In this document: piece by piece, positions 8,289-17,710 of the stretch
How positions within the stretch are numbered: position 1 is the first letter of the stretch
How the letters are laid out: each line of letters begins with the position of its first letter
From: Streptomyces sp. WAC 01529
GTDB taxonomy: Bacteria; Actinomycetota; Actinomycetes; Streptomycetales; Streptomycetaceae
Direction: 5' to 3'
NCBI RefSeq assembly: GCF_003945545.1
Contig: NZ_CP029617.1
Span: 3,111,001 to 3,175,000 of the forward strand
DNA: 64,000 bases
Notes under the pieces: generated by a model
Told to the model about the DNA's origin: nothing
Database searches by the model: none
What the model saw: only the letters and a program-made list of their open reading frames with translations
Translations under genes and position numbers: made by a program

Positions 8289-9395
8289 TTACTTCTCCTG
8301 CTGCTTGCGCCAGCGAATTCCGGCTTCCAGGAATCCGTCGATCTCGCCGTTGAAGACGGACTCGGGATTGCCGACCTCGAACTCCGTACGCAGGTCCTTC
8401 ACCATTTGGTACGGGTGCAGGACGTACGAACGCATCTGGTTGCCCCAGGAGTTGCCGCCGTCACCCTTGAGGGCGTTCATCTTCGCCTGCTCCTCCTGGC
8501 GGCGGCGCTCGAGCAGCTTCGCCTGGAGGACGTTCATCGCGGTCGCCTTGTTCTGGATCTGCGAGCGCTCGTTCTGACAGGAGACGACGATGCCGGTGGG
8601 GAGGTGGGTCAGGCGCACCGCGGAGTCGGTGGTGTTGACGCCCTGGCCGCCGGGGCCCGAGGAGCGGTACACGTCGACGCGCAGCTCGCTCTCGTCGATC
8701 TCGATGTGGTCGGTCTGCTCGACCACGGGGAGGATCTCGACCCCGGCGAAGGAGGTCTGGCGGCGCCCCTGGTTGTCGAAGGGCGAGATGCGCACGAGGC
8801 GGTGGGTGCCCTGCTCCACGGAGAGCGTGCCGTAGGCGTACGGGACGTTGACGGCGAAGGTGGTCGACTTGATGCCGGCCTCTTCCGCGTACGAGGTCTC
8901 GTACAGCTCCGTCTTGTAGCCGTGGCGCTCGGCCCAGCGCAGGTACATGCGCTGGAGCTTCTCGGCGAAGTCGGAGGCGTCGACGCCGCCGGCCTCCGCG
9001 CGGATGGTGACGAGGGCCTCACGGGCGTCGTACTCCCCGGAGAGGAGCGTACGGACCTCCAGCTCGTCCAGCGCCTTCCTGACGGCGGTCAGCTCGGACT
9101 CGGCCTCGGCGCGGGTGTCCGAGTCGTCCTCCTCCTCGGCCATCTGGAACAGCACACTGAGGTCGTCGATGCGCCCGCGCAGCGCCTCGGCCTTCCTGAC
9201 CTCCGCCTGGAGGTGGCTCAGCTTGCTGGTGATCTTCTGTGCCGCTTCCGGGTCGTCCCACAGGGACGGTGCGGCCGCCTGCTCCTCGAGCACGGCGATA
9301 TCGGCCCTCATCTTGTCGAGGTCCAGGACGGCCTCGATCGACTCCATGGTCGAGGAGAGGGACTTGAGCTCTTCGGATACATCGACGACTGCCAC
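8289..9395 (-). CDS. prfB: Peptide chain release factor 2
   Basis: RF2 ends translation at UGA and UAA codons. The 368-residue protein carries the GGQ motif (residues 249-251, in [17 protein letters not shown]) that triggers peptidyl-tRNA hydrolysis, and the SPF anticodon tripeptide near residue 204, which marks RF2 rather than RF1. The gene is one uninterrupted frame; the regulatory +1 frameshift found near codon 26 in E. coli and many other bacteria is absent. It starts at ATG 9395. Downstream is a strong terminator, and upstream is a gene-free repeat island. Confidence 0.96.
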   Translation of the reverse strand: MAVVDVSEELKSLSSTMESIEAVLDLDKMRADIAVLEEQAAAPSLWDDPEAAQKITSKLSHLQAEVRKAEALRGRIDDLSVLFQMAEEEDDSDTRAEAESELTAVRKALDELEVRTLLSGEYDAREALVTIRAEAGGVDASDFAEKLQRMYLRWAERHGYKTELYETSYAEEAGIKSTTFAVNVPYAYGTLSVEQGTHRLVRISPFDNQGRRQTSFAGVEILPVVEQTDHIEIDESELRVDVYRSSGPGGQGVNTTDSAVRLTHLPTGIVVSCQNERSQIQNKATAMNVLQAKLLERRRQEEQAKMNALKGDGGNSWGNQMRSYVLHPYQMVKDLRTEFEVGNPESVFNGEIDGFLEAGIRWRKQQEK

Positions 9396-9495
9396 GACTC
9401 CAGCCTAACGGCTGCGGCAAGCGGGGTTGGCCCCGACGGGTCCCTGCGGGGCTTGAGCGGTTTCCCCGGGGCGGGGGCAGCGGGGCCCGCCTCGG

Positions 9496-10300
9496 CGGGG
9501 GGCCTGTCCGCATGGCGGGGGCCTGTCCGCACGGCGGGGGAGCCTGACCCCACGGCGGGGGCCTGTCCCACCCACCCACCCGTTCACCCCGCGCAGGACG
9601 GGACCGTAGGAGCGGCGAGCTGCGGATGCCCCGGGCCGATTCTCCCTACCCCGCCGCTCCGCGGCGGATGCTTCCCCACCCACCCACCCGTTCGCCCCGC
9701 ACGGGACGGGGCCGTAGGAGCACAGCGGAACGTGCCGAGCAACGGACGGCGGGTGGGACAGCCACCCGCCGGTAGGTCTCCGGGCAGGAGCAGGGAGGGC
9801 TACGGCCACCCGTCTGTGCCGGGTAAACGGGCGGGTGGGTGGGACAGGACGCCGCGCAGCGGCGGGGACCACCCACCCGGTGGTGGGGGAACGACCGGCC
9901 GAAGTCGGGAGGGCTACCCCCGCCCGTCTGTGCGGGGTAAACGGGCGGGTGGGTGGGGCAGAGCGCCGCGCAGCGGCGGGGACCACCCACCCGGTAGCGG
10001 GGGAACGACCGGCCGGAGCCGGGAGGGCTACCCCCGCCCGACTGTGCGGGGCAAACGGGTGGGTGGGTGGGGCAGGACGCCGCGCAGCGGCGGGGACCAC
10101 CCAACCGGCAGTGGTGAACGACCGGCCGAAGTCGGGAGGGGTGCGGCCACTCGGCCGTGCCGGGTGCACGGGTGGGGCAGGGCGCCGCGCAGCGGCGGTG
10201 ATCGTTCGCCCCGTGGGGGGACGGCCGCCGGGAGGGTGCGGTCGTCTCTTCGTGCCGGGTCGCGGGTGGGGGGCAGAGCGTCGCGCAGCGGCGGTTGTCG
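9496..10300. repeat. Non-coding island of about 114-bp direct repeats with inverted relatives
   Basis: The gene-free stretch 9408-10388 is almost wholly repetitive. The 15-base GCCGCGCAGCGGCGG begins at 9851, 9965, 10079 and 10184, with a degenerate copy at 10280 (spacings 114, 114, 105, 96). Units share the blocks ACCACCCACCC, AACGACCGGCCG and AACGGGCGGGTGGGTGGGG. Related units in inverted orientation (CCCACCCACCCACCCGTT) lie near 9568 and 9673. At 9496-9570 the motif GGCGGGGGCCTGTCC is repeated about every 20 bases. No reading frame with protein character was seen on either strand. The island lies downstream of pkaB and upstream of prfB, both on the minus strand. Confidence 0.8.
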
Positions 10301-10388
10301 CCCGACCGGCCCGGGGAGCTGGGAGGGTGCGGTCCGGCAGGCGGGGCGGGTGTGCTGGGGGGCGCTGCTCTTCGGGGGGCGGGCGGGG

Positions 10389-11624
10389 TCAGGGGGCCGT
10401 GGGGGAAGAGGTGTCGGGGGCCGTCGGCTGCGCGTCCGAGGAGCTCGCGGCGTAGACGCCGATCCCCGCCGCCGCCGCGAGGACCACCCCGGCCACGCCG
10501 AGCGTGACCCGACGGCGCCGCGTGGAGGCGCGGTGCTTGGCGGAGCCGGGGCGGGCCGCGCCGGACGCCCGCGGCGCGCGGGCCGTGCCGCGGGCACCGC
10601 CGGCCAGCTCGTCGGGCCCCGGCACCCGCATCGAGGTGTGCGTGTCCCGGTTGTTGGAGTCGGCCGACGTCGACCCCGGCACCAGGGGGACCGCCCCGCG
10701 CCGGGGGGCGGCCGCACGCGGCTCGGGGGCGGAGTCCTCGTACGCCTCCTCGGCCGGCGAAGGCTCCGTGTCGGGCTCGTCGACGTCCAGCGGCGGCATC
10801 CCCGCGACCAGCGGCAACAGCTCCCGCAGCCGCGCCGCCAGCTCCGAGGCGCGCAGCCGCGAGGCGGGCGCCTTGGCGAGGCACTGGACGAGCAGCTGCC
10901 ACAGCTCCTCGGGGATCCCGGGAAGCGGCACGACCGTTTCTGTGACGTGGCGGCGCAGGACCGCGCCGGGGTGGCCCCCGCCGAAGGGGGTGAACCCCGC
11001 GAGAAGCTCGTACAACACCGTCGCCAGGGCGTAGATGTCGACGGCGGCGCGCGGCGGAAGGCCCTCGATGATCTCGGGGGCGAGGTAGTCCGGCGTACCG
11101 ATGATCTTCGTGGCGCGGGTCCGCCGCGGGGAGTCGATCAGCTTGGCGACGCCGAAGTCGGTGAGGAGCGCGGGGTGCGCCCCGCCGGGGCCGAGCGGGC
11201 CCTGCATGTCGAGGAGGACGTTCTCGGGCTTGACGTCACGGTGCACGATGCCCGCCGCGTGCGCGGCGGCGAGCCCGTCGGCGACGTCGGCGACGATCGC
11301 GACCGCGGCCTCGGGGGCCATGCGCCGCTCACGGTCGAGGCGGGTGCGCAGGTCCGTGCCGCGGACGAGATCCATGACGAGGGCCAGGTCGTTGCCGTCG
11401 ACGACCAGGTCGTGCACGCCCACCACGCGCGCGTGGTCGAGGCTGAGCAGAGCCGTGCGCTCCTGGACGAAGCGGCCGACGAGTTCCTGGTCGGAGGCCA
11501 GGTCCTCGCGCAACAGCTTGATGGCGACGGGACCTTCGGGCCCCTCGCCGAGCCACACCGTGCCGGCGCTGCCACGGCCCAGGATCTGGTGGGCGGTGTA
11601 CCGGCTGCCGATCTTGCGCGTCAA
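10389..11624 (-). CDS. pkaB: Eukaryotic-type Ser/Thr protein kinase, PkaB-like
   Basis: This is a Hanks-type kinase. The glycine loop GRGSAGTVW is at 16-24, the ATP lysine is Lys36 (VAIK), the catalytic loop is HRDVKPEN with Asp130, DFG is 156-158, and the activation-segment end APE is followed by the IEGLPPRAAVDIYALA segment. After the kinase domain (about 8-270) come an acidic then basic linker and one membrane helix at about 373-392. Only about 15 residues follow outside, so there is no extracellular sensor domain. At 411 aa it is close to the length I recall for S. coelicolor PkaB, which adjoins PkaA next to prfB. A second kinase gene lies 160 bp upstream on the same strand. Confidence 0.9.
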   Translation of the reverse strand: MTRKIGSRYTAHQILGRGSAGTVWLGEGPEGPVAIKLLREDLASDQELVGRFVQERTALLSLDHARVVGVHDLVVDGNDLALVMDLVRGTDLRTRLDRERRMAPEAAVAIVADVADGLAAAHAAGIVHRDVKPENVLLDMQGPLGPGGAHPALLTDFGVAKLIDSPRRTRATKIIGTPDYLAPEIIEGLPPRAAVDIYALATVLYELLAGFTPFGGGHPGAVLRRHVTETVVPLPGIPEELWQLLVQCLAKAPASRLRASELAARLRELLPLVAGMPPLDVDEPDTEPSPAEEAYEDSAPEPRAAAPRRGAVPLVPGSTSADSNNRDTHTSMRVPGPDELAGGARGTARAPRASGAARPGSAKHRASTRRRRVTLGVAGVVLAAAAGIGVYAASSSDAQPTAPDTSSPTAP

Positions 11625-11784
11625 GACTGCTCCTACGGATGCGTGTTGGCGACAAAACTACGCGTCCTTGCCGCCAACCTTCACTCCGGGAGCAGAAATC
11701 ACCCTGCAGATGTCGACAAATCCCCAGAGTCGTCCGGGGATTGCCCGCCCGCGCGGGCGGGCGCCAGGGAAAACCGGACAGGAC

Positions 11785-13473
11785 CTAGTTGCCGCCGAGC
11801 TTTCCGACCCAGCCGCTGACCGTGTCGTACCAGTCCGTCAGCTGCTCCCAGTAGCCCTTCGTCGTGCCGATCCAGTCCTGCAACGGGCTGAACTCCCAGA
11901 CCAGCCAGCTCGCCACGAAGAGGATGAGGATCGTGAACAGGCAGCCCTTGAGGCAGCCGAGCCCCGGGATCTTCATCGGGTTGGCGCTGCGCTGACGCGG
12001 CTGCCTCGGCTCGCGCGCGGGGCGCGGGGCGGGCTGCTGGGGCGCAGGCGGCTGCGGGGGCGCGGCGTACCGCTGGGGCTGGTGCTGCGGCTGGTGCTGC
12101 TGCGGCGCGGGAGCGTACGGCTGGGGCTGCTGCCGACGCGGCTGCTGGCCGCGCTGCTGCTGCCCGCGCTGCTGCGGCGAGTACTGCTGCGGGTGCGGCG
12201 GCTGCTGCTGGGGCCGGGCCACCTGACGCTGGGGGCGGCGGCGCAGCGGGTCCTGGTCGGGGTCGAGATAGGACTGGACCTGGGTCTGTTCGTTGCGGTC
12301 ACGGGCCGCGCGCATCTGGTTCTGCCAGGGGTGCGGCTCGTTCGGGTCCGCCCCCGGGCCGTTCGGCGGGACCGGCGGCATGACCGCGGTCGGGTCGGCG
12401 GCGCCGCGGTTGTGCGGCAGTACGGAGGTGGGGTCGGCGTCGCCGTGGGCGCCGGTGCCGCGCATGACGCTGGTCGCCGCGTTCGGGTCGTACGCGCCCG
12501 CGTTGCTCGGCAGGACCTGCGTGGGGTCGGCCGCGCCCGGGGCGTCCGGCACGGGGGCGGGCGACGGGTCCGGCATGAGCAGGGCGCCCACGCCCTCCGC
12601 GGCGGCGATCTGCGCCGGAGTGGAGTGCACGCCCACGCCGTCGGCGACGGCCCGCAGGCCACGGGCGAGGTTCACGGCGCTGGGGCGGCGGTCCGGGTTC
12701 TTGTCCAGGCAGCGCTCGATGACCGTCCACAGCGGGTCGGGGACGGTCGAGGGGCGGCGCGGCTCGGCGCTGAGGTGCTGGTGCAGGACTTCGAGGGCCG
12801 AGCCACCGGCGAACGGCGGACGGCCGGTGACCAGCTCGTACAGGAGGATGCCGGCGCCGTAGATGTCGACGGCGCTGGTCTGCGGGCGGCCCTCGGCGGA
12901 CTCCGGCGCGACGTACGCGGGCGTGCCGACGAACTCCTGGGTGCGGGTCAGGCCCGGGGAGTCCGCGAGGCGCGCGATGCCGAAGTCGGTGAGCATCGGG
13001 TGCATGCCCTCGGCGTCCTGCTTGACCAGGACGTTCGCGGGCTTCAGGTCGCGGTGTACGACGCCGTCGGCGTGGCTCGCGGCGAGCGCGTCGGCGATCT
13101 GGGCGGTCAGCAGGGCCGCGGCGACCGGCGTGAACGGGCCGTTCTCGCGCAGGTAGCGGTGCAGGTCGGGGCCGTCGACCAGGTCCATGACCAGGGCGAG
13201 GAGGTCGCCCTCGACGACCAGGTCGCGGGTTCTGACGATGTTCTGGTGGGTCAGCCTGAGCAGGACGGACCGCTCCCTGAGGAAGCGCATCACCACGTCC
13301 GCGTCGTTGGCCAGCTCTTCCTTGAGGACCTTGATCGCGACGGTCTCGCCGGGCTGGCCCGCGACGGCCGCCTCGGCGCCCGCGGTCTCCCGCTGGCGGG
13401 CTCGCCAGACGGTGCCCGTGGCGCCGCGCCCGAGCGGCTCCTCGAGCAGGTACTTGCTGCCTACCGGCCGCAC
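11785..13473 (-). CDS. pkaA: Eukaryotic-type Ser/Thr protein kinase, PkaA-like
   Basis: The start is a GTG at 13473 with AGGGAG eight bases upstream; it puts the kinase glycine loop at the usual position, although the frame is open to 13809. Lys48 (VAIK), catalytic loop HRDLKPAN with Asp142, DFG 163-165 and APE are all present. The ATP lobe has an Ala/Gly-rich insert at about 27-43. A long Gln/Pro/Arg-rich linker (about 370-490) is followed by one membrane helix (about 505-525) and a short external tail ending in aromatic-rich sequence. The whole product is about 562 aa, near the size I recall for PkaA. It is transcribed toward pkaB and is divergent from a gene for an FHA-domain protein, a typical phosphothreonine reader. 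Confidence 0.88.
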   Translation of the reverse strand: MRPVGSKYLLEEPLGRGATGTVWRARQRETAGAEAAVAGQPGETVAIKVLKEELANDADVVMRFLRERSVLLRLTHQNIVRTRDLVVEGDLLALVMDLVDGPDLHRYLRENGPFTPVAAALLTAQIADALAASHADGVVHRDLKPANVLVKQDAEGMHPMLTDFGIARLADSPGLTRTQEFVGTPAYVAPESAEGRPQTSAVDIYGAGILLYELVTGRPPFAGGSALEVLHQHLSAEPRRPSTVPDPLWTVIERCLDKNPDRRPSAVNLARGLRAVADGVGVHSTPAQIAAAEGVGALLMPDPSPAPVPDAPGAADPTQVLPSNAGAYDPNAATSVMRGTGAHGDADPTSVLPHNRGAADPTAVMPPVPPNGPGADPNEPHPWQNQMRAARDRNEQTQVQSYLDPDQDPLRRRPQRQVARPQQQPPHPQQYSPQQRGQQQRGQQPRRQQPQPYAPAPQQHQPQHQPQRYAAPPQPPAPQQPAPRPAREPRQPRQRSANPMKIPGLGCLKGCLFTILILFVASWLVWEFSPLQDWIGTTKGYWEQLTDWYDTVSGWVGKLGGN

Positions 13474-13629
13474 GTCATGCGCTCCCTGCTGATCTGGCTG
13501 GTCCCGTCCGGACGCTGGTCCCGTCCGGGGGTCTGAGGTGTTCCGACCCACTGTAGTGCTGCCGAACGGGGCACCGGTCGATCCGATTCCGCCCGGCTGA
13601 TTCCCGCGGATCACTGTCCGGGGCGCTGG

Positions 13630-13683
13630 CGGGTCGCTGTCGGGTCGCTGTCGGATCGCGTCGGGTCGCTGTCGGGTCACTGT
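13630..13683. repeat. Array of 11-bp repeats in the kinase/FHA intergenic region
   Basis: CGGGTCGCTGT occurs at 13630, 13641 and 13662, and as CGGGTCACTGT at 13673, with a degenerate 10-base unit between. The 11-bp period is close to one helical turn. The array lies in the 486-bp gap (13474-13959) between the divergent pkaA-like and FHA/FtsK-like genes, which holds no gene that I can support and should contain both promoters. Confidence 0.6.
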
Positions 13684-13959
13684 CCGGGGGAAAGACGCTC
13701 GCCCGTGGCCATTGGTTGCCGGGCAGTCCCCATTTCGACCTTCCCGCACGGACCCTCGCGCCTGTCCCAGGCGGTCCAAGCAGGCACTTTTCCGAGCAGA
13801 GGCGACCAATCAAGATCACTTACCGGTGGCCGCCGGGCGTGTTGTCGGTGGCAGGTGCGAGGATGCCCCCAGTACTGGCCGACGTGCCCGTGTGCGGTGG
13901 GGGGAAACAGCGCGAGTCCCCGTGCCGGGCGCCCAGCGCAGAAGGGACCGCTGACGGCG

Positions 13960-16900
13960 ATGCAGATCCGGCTGACCGTCCTCGGGCCGCGCAGCGGCCA
14001 GACCGAGCAGCAAGGCCGCCCCCCGGCGGCGACCGGGGTTCCCGGCGCCTGTGACGTGCTGGTCACCGCGCCCGCCGGGACCGCCCTCGCCGCGGTGGCC
14101 TCCGGCCTCGCCACGGCCGTGGCGGGCACCGAGAGCCCCCTCGTGCTGTACGCGGGCCCGGAGCGCCTGGACGCCCAGCGGTGCACGCTCGGCGAGCCCC
14201 CCTTGATCGACGGCGCGGTGCTCTCGCTGGGCGCGCCCGCCGAGCCGGGTCCCGAGCCGACCGGCGCGGCCGCCCAGCTGCACGTGGTGGCGGGGCCCGA
14301 CGCGGGCGGCGTCCATCTGCTGCACGGCGGCCAGATCCGGGTCGGCCGCTCCGCCGACGCGGACGTCCCGCTGGACGACCCCGACGTCTCCCGGCTGCAC
14401 TGCGCGGTCACCCTCGCCCAGGACGGCCGCGTGACCGTCACGGACCTGGGCTCGACGAACGGCACCTCGGTGGACGGCAGGGAGGTCACCGACCGTCCCG
14501 TGCCGCTCCCCCCGGGCTCCCTGCTGCGGATCGGCGAGTCCGCGCTCCGCCTGACCGGCGGCGGCCCCGGTGCGACCTCCGGAGCGGGCGCCGCCCTGAC
14601 GACCGCCCCTGACGGCGAGGGGCACGTGCGCGTGCGGCCCGCCGAGACCCCCCAGCCCGCGTTCCTCGCGCCGGGGCGCCCTCCGGAGGGGGCCAACCAC
14701 CATGCGTACGGCTCGGCGGCCTGGGGAGCGGCGGGCGGCGACGGCACGCACCGGTCGGCCGGGGCCCACGGGACACACGGAGCCCACGGGACCCACGGGA
14801 CGCATGGCACACACGCGACTCACGGGACTCACGGCACTTCGGGGGCGTACGAGACACAGGAGCCGCACGCCGCACAGGCGTACGGGACGGCGGGGGGCTA
14901 CGGCAGCGGGGCCGGGGCGTACGACGCGGTCGGCGGCGACCCGGGCGTCGTGCCGTCGCAGGGCGGCGCGCCCGACGCCGAGCGGACCCGCCTCGGCACC
15001 CCGCCGCGCGGCACGACGGTCCCGCGCGGCCTGCGCAAGCGGGGCGGCCTCTCGGCCTGGGCGCGGCGGCTGACCGGGGGCCGGGGCAGCGGGCAGGACG
15101 AGGGGGCGTACGACGGGTATGACGCGTACGACGCCGACGAGGACGGCGACGACGAGTTCGGGGCGCCGGAGCCCACGCCGGAGGAGCTTGCCGTCGCCGC
15201 CGCCGCGCGGACGCCCGAATCCTGGCCGGATCCCGCCACCCTCCTCTTGACGGCGCTCGGCCCCGGCCCCCGCCTCTGGGAGCGCGGCCCGGGCCATCCG
15301 GAGGCGCTCGCGGTGCGGCTCGGCACGGTCGACCGGGTGGCGCCCGACGACCGGACGCCGCTGCCCGCCGTGCCGGTCACGGTGAGCCTGCGGGAGGCGG
15401 GCGCGCTCGGCATCGCCGGGCCCAGGGAGCGGCTGACCGGGCTGGCGCGGGCGGTCATCGCCCAGCTCGGCGCGTTGCACTCCCCCGCCTGCCTGGAGAT
15501 CGTGCTGATCAGCACGGACCGCGCGCGCACCACCGCGGAGCGCACCGCCGAGTGGGCCTGGCTCGGCTGGCTCCCCCATCTGCGGCCCACGCACGGCCAG
15601 GACTGCCGGCTCCTCCTCGCCTACGACCGCGACCAGGCGGCGGCGCGCACGGACGAGCTGATCCGGCGCCTTGACGACCACATCGCCGACGAGGGCGGCG
15701 CGGACGCCGAGGCGGCCGGTTTCGGGGTGGCCTCTCCCTACGGAGGACCCGGTCCCTTCGGGGGGCCCAGCCCCTCCGGAAGGCACGCTTCCGGGGAGCC
15801 CGCGTCGCGCACTGTCGTGATCGTCGACGGTGACCCCGGGTCGGCGGGGCTGCGCGAGGCGACCGTGCGGCTCGCCGGTGAGGGCGCGCGGGCCGGTATC
15901 CATGTCGTGTGCCTCGCCGAGACCGTGGCCGCCTCGCCCGCGTCGCCGGTCCTGGAGACGTACGAGGCCGCGTGTTCGGTGTCGCCCGCCTTCCGCGCGT
16001 GCGGTGCCGTCGCGCTGCTCAGCGGCGATGTGGCGACCGCGCTGCGGCTGATGCGGACGGCGGGCGGGCGGCCCGCGGGGCACGGCACCGTCGCCGCCGT
16101 GGACGCGGTGTCGGCGGCGTGGGCCGAGCGGTTCGCCCGGGCGCTCGCGCCGCTGCGGACGGACGGCACGGCCGGTGAGGGGCACGCGCGCGTGTCCGCG
16201 CCGCTGCCCCAAGCGGCCCGGCTCCTGGACGAGTTGGGTCTCGCCCGTGCCACGCCCGCCTCGCTGATGGCGCGCTGGGCCGCCGCGGCCGACGACGCGG
16301 AGGCGCTGGGCGGGCGGGCCGCCGCGGTGCTCGGCGCGGGGCCGCGCGGGCCCGTCGTCGTGGACCTCGCCGCCGACGGGCCGCATCTGCTGGCCGAGGG
16401 GCCCGCGGGCAGTGGGCGTACGGAGTTGTTGCGTTCCATCGCCGCCTCCCTCGCCGCCGCCGAGCGGCCCGACCGGCTCGGCATGGTGCTCGTCGACGGG
16501 CGGGACAGCGGGAGTGCGGGCGGGGGCGCCGGGCCGCAGGGCGCGGGGCTCGGGGTCTGCACGGACCTGCCACATGTCACCACGCATCTGGTGGCCAACG
16601 ACCCGGTGCGGATGCGGGAGTTCGCGCAGTCCCTCGCCGCCGAGCTGAAGCGGCGGGCGGAGCTGCTGGGCAGGCTCGGGTTCGCCGAGTGGCATACGCA
16701 GCGGGAGGTCTCGGGGCGGATGGTGGCGCAGAGGTCGCCTTCGTCGGGCGGCGGGACGGGCGGGGCTTCCGGGGCGCGGGGGGCCTCCGAGGCCCGTGGT
16801 GCCTCCGGGGCCGCCGCCTCGGGAGCGGGCGGCGCGGATGGTTCCGCCTCTGCGTCCGCTGGGTCGGCTGGGTCGGCTGCGGCCGCTGGGCCCGCCGCGC

Positions 16901-17511
16901 CCGCGCAGGGGGCCGACGGTGACCTCGATCCGCCGGCCACCGGGTCCACGATGCGGCTGCGGCCCGCGTCGGCGCGGCAGCGGGCCGAGCCGGGGCCCGC
17001 GCTGCCGCGGCTCGTCGTCCTCGTCGACGACTTCGACGCGCTGCTCTCGCCCGCCCTCGGCTCGCCGGGGCGGCCCGCGGCCGGGTCGGTCGTGCGGGCC
17101 CTTGAGGCGGTGGCGCGGGACGGCGAGCGGCTCGGCGTGCACCTCGTGGCGGCGACGGGGCGCAGTGAGCGGATGCCGGAGACCGAGCTGGGGCAGCGGG
17201 CCTCGCTGCGGGTGGTTCTCGACGCGGTGGCCTCGGGGCCGGAGGAGCCCGCGCCCGGGCGGGGCGAGCTGCGGTCGCCGGACGGGCGGGCCACGGCCTT
17301 CCAGGCGGGGCGGGTGACGGGGCGGATTCCTCGTACGGCGACGCTGCGGCCCACGGTCGTGCCGCTGGAGTGGGAGCGGATGGGGGATCCGCCGGCTCGG
17401 CGGCCCGTGCGGGAGCTGGGGAACGGGCCTACGGATCTGGCCTTGCTGGCCAGTGCGTTGGAGCGGGCGGCGCGGTCCGTCTCGGCGGATCAGGTGCCGT
17501 CGCTTCTTTAG
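13960..17511 (+). CDS. FHA-domain protein with EssC/FtsK-like P-loop ATPase region
   Basis: The start ATG at 13960 gives a 1183-residue protein beginning MQIRLTVLGP. An N-terminal ubiquitin-like/EssC-type segment (about 1-95) precedes a forkhead-associated domain (about 105-205) with the phosphothreonine-binding motifs VGRS, SRLHC and LGSTNGT. A low-complexity linker follows, including an (HGT)n stretch at residues 270-294. The C-terminal half has FtsK/SpoIIIE-like nucleotide-binding folds; one has a Walker A variant GPAGSGRTE (Arg in place of Lys, about 814) and a Walker B-like LVVLVDDFD. This layout resembles the EssC/EccC family of type VII secretion, but no other ESX gene lies in the window. 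The adjacent divergent kinase is a likely source of the phosphothreonine read by the FHA domain. Confidence 0.8.
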   Translation: MQIRLTVLGPRSGQTEQQGRPPAATGVPGACDVLVTAPAGTALAAVASGLATAVAGTESPLVLYAGPERLDAQRCTLGEPPLIDGAVLSLGAPAEPGPEPTGAAAQLHVVAGPDAGGVHLLHGGQIRVGRSADADVPLDDPDVSRLHCAVTLAQDGRVTVTDLGSTNGTSVDGREVTDRPVPLPPGSLLRIGESALRLTGGGPGATSGAGAALTTAPDGEGHVRVRPAETPQPAFLAPGRPPEGANHHAYGSAAWGAAGGDGTHRSAGAHGTHGAHGTHGTHGTHATHGTHGTSGAYETQEPHAAQAYGTAGGYGSGAGAYDAVGGDPGVVPSQGGAPDAERTRLGTPPRGTTVPRGLRKRGGLSAWARRLTGGRGSGQDEGAYDGYDAYDADEDGDDEFGAPEPTPEELAVAAAARTPESWPDPATLLLTALGPGPRLWERGPGHPEALAVRLGTVDRVAPDDRTPLPAVPVTVSLREAGALGIAGPRERLTGLARAVIAQLGALHSPACLEIVLISTDRARTTAERTAEWAWLGWLPHLRPTHGQDCRLLLAYDRDQAAARTDELIRRLDDHIADEGGADAEAAGFGVASPYGGPGPFGGPSPSGRHASGEPASRTVVIVDGDPGSAGLREATVRLAGEGARAGIHVVCLAETVAASPASPVLETYEAACSVSPAFRACGAVALLSGDVATALRLMRTAGGRPAGHGTVAAVDAVSAAWAERFARALAPLRTDGTAGEGHARVSAPLPQAARLLDELGLARATPASLMARWAAAADDAEALGGRAAAVLGAGPRGPVVVDLAADGPHLLAEGPAGSGRTELLRSIAASLAAAERPDRLGMVLVDGRDSGSAGGGAGPQGAGLGVCTDLPHVTTHLVANDPVRMREFAQSLAAELKRRAELLGRLGFAEWHTQREVSGRMVAQRSPSSGGGTGGASGARGASEARGASGAAASGAGGADGSASASAGSAGSAAAAGPAAPAQGADGDLDPPATGSTMRLRPASARQRAEPGPALPRLVVLVDDFDALLSPALGSPGRPAAGSVVRALEAVARDGERLGVHLVAATGRSERMPETELGQRASLRVVLDAVASGPEEPAPGRGELRSPDGRATAFQAGRVTGRIPRTATLRPTVVPLEWERMGDPPARRPVRELGNGPTDLALLASALERAARSVSADQVPSLL

Positions 17512-17599
17512 GCGGTGGGGGAGCGTCTGTTCCGTCCCCTTTGTCGCGGGGGGCGCCTGTGTCCCGTACGCCCGTTCTATCGGTTCCCTGAGCCGGGGC

Positions 17600-17700
17600 G
17601 TTGTGCCCACCCGTGCCGCCCTGCGGCACGCCTGCCCACAACGGGCAGGGCTCCGTCCGCGACGGGGTGGGCCCGCACGCCTGCCCACAACGGGCTGGCA
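17600..17700. repeat. Dispersed palindromic intergenic repeat, one full and one half copy
   Basis: A 44-bp element at 17600-17643 contains inverted arms GTGCCGCC...GGCGGCAC-like and ends in TTGTG...CACAA. A half copy (CACGCCTGCCCACAACGGG) lies near 17675-17695. It fills the gap between two convergent genes. A 38/44-identical relative, in the opposite orientation, occurs inside a TagF-like coding sequence at 40768-40811. Confidence 0.65.
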
Positions 17701-17710
17701 GGCGCTGCCC

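Noticed and set aside
9200..9395. Programmed frameshift in prfB
   Set aside because: The gene is one continuous frame from a normal ATG, with no internal UGA near codon 26.
9496..10300. Regular repeats as a CRISPR array
   Set aside because: Whole units of about 114 bp are repeated, without unique spacers of constant length, and no cas gene is present.
8280..11819. Very long open frame on the plus strand across prfB and the repeat island
   Set aside because: It is antisense to prfB and pkaB, is low-complexity through the repeats, and has no domain; long antisense frames are expected at this GC content.
13474..13809. Upstream extension of the pkaA-like kinase by 112 codons
   Set aside because: The extension is Arg/Pro/Thr-rich and runs through the 11-bp repeat array; the GTG at 13473 has a ribosome site and begins right at the kinase domain.
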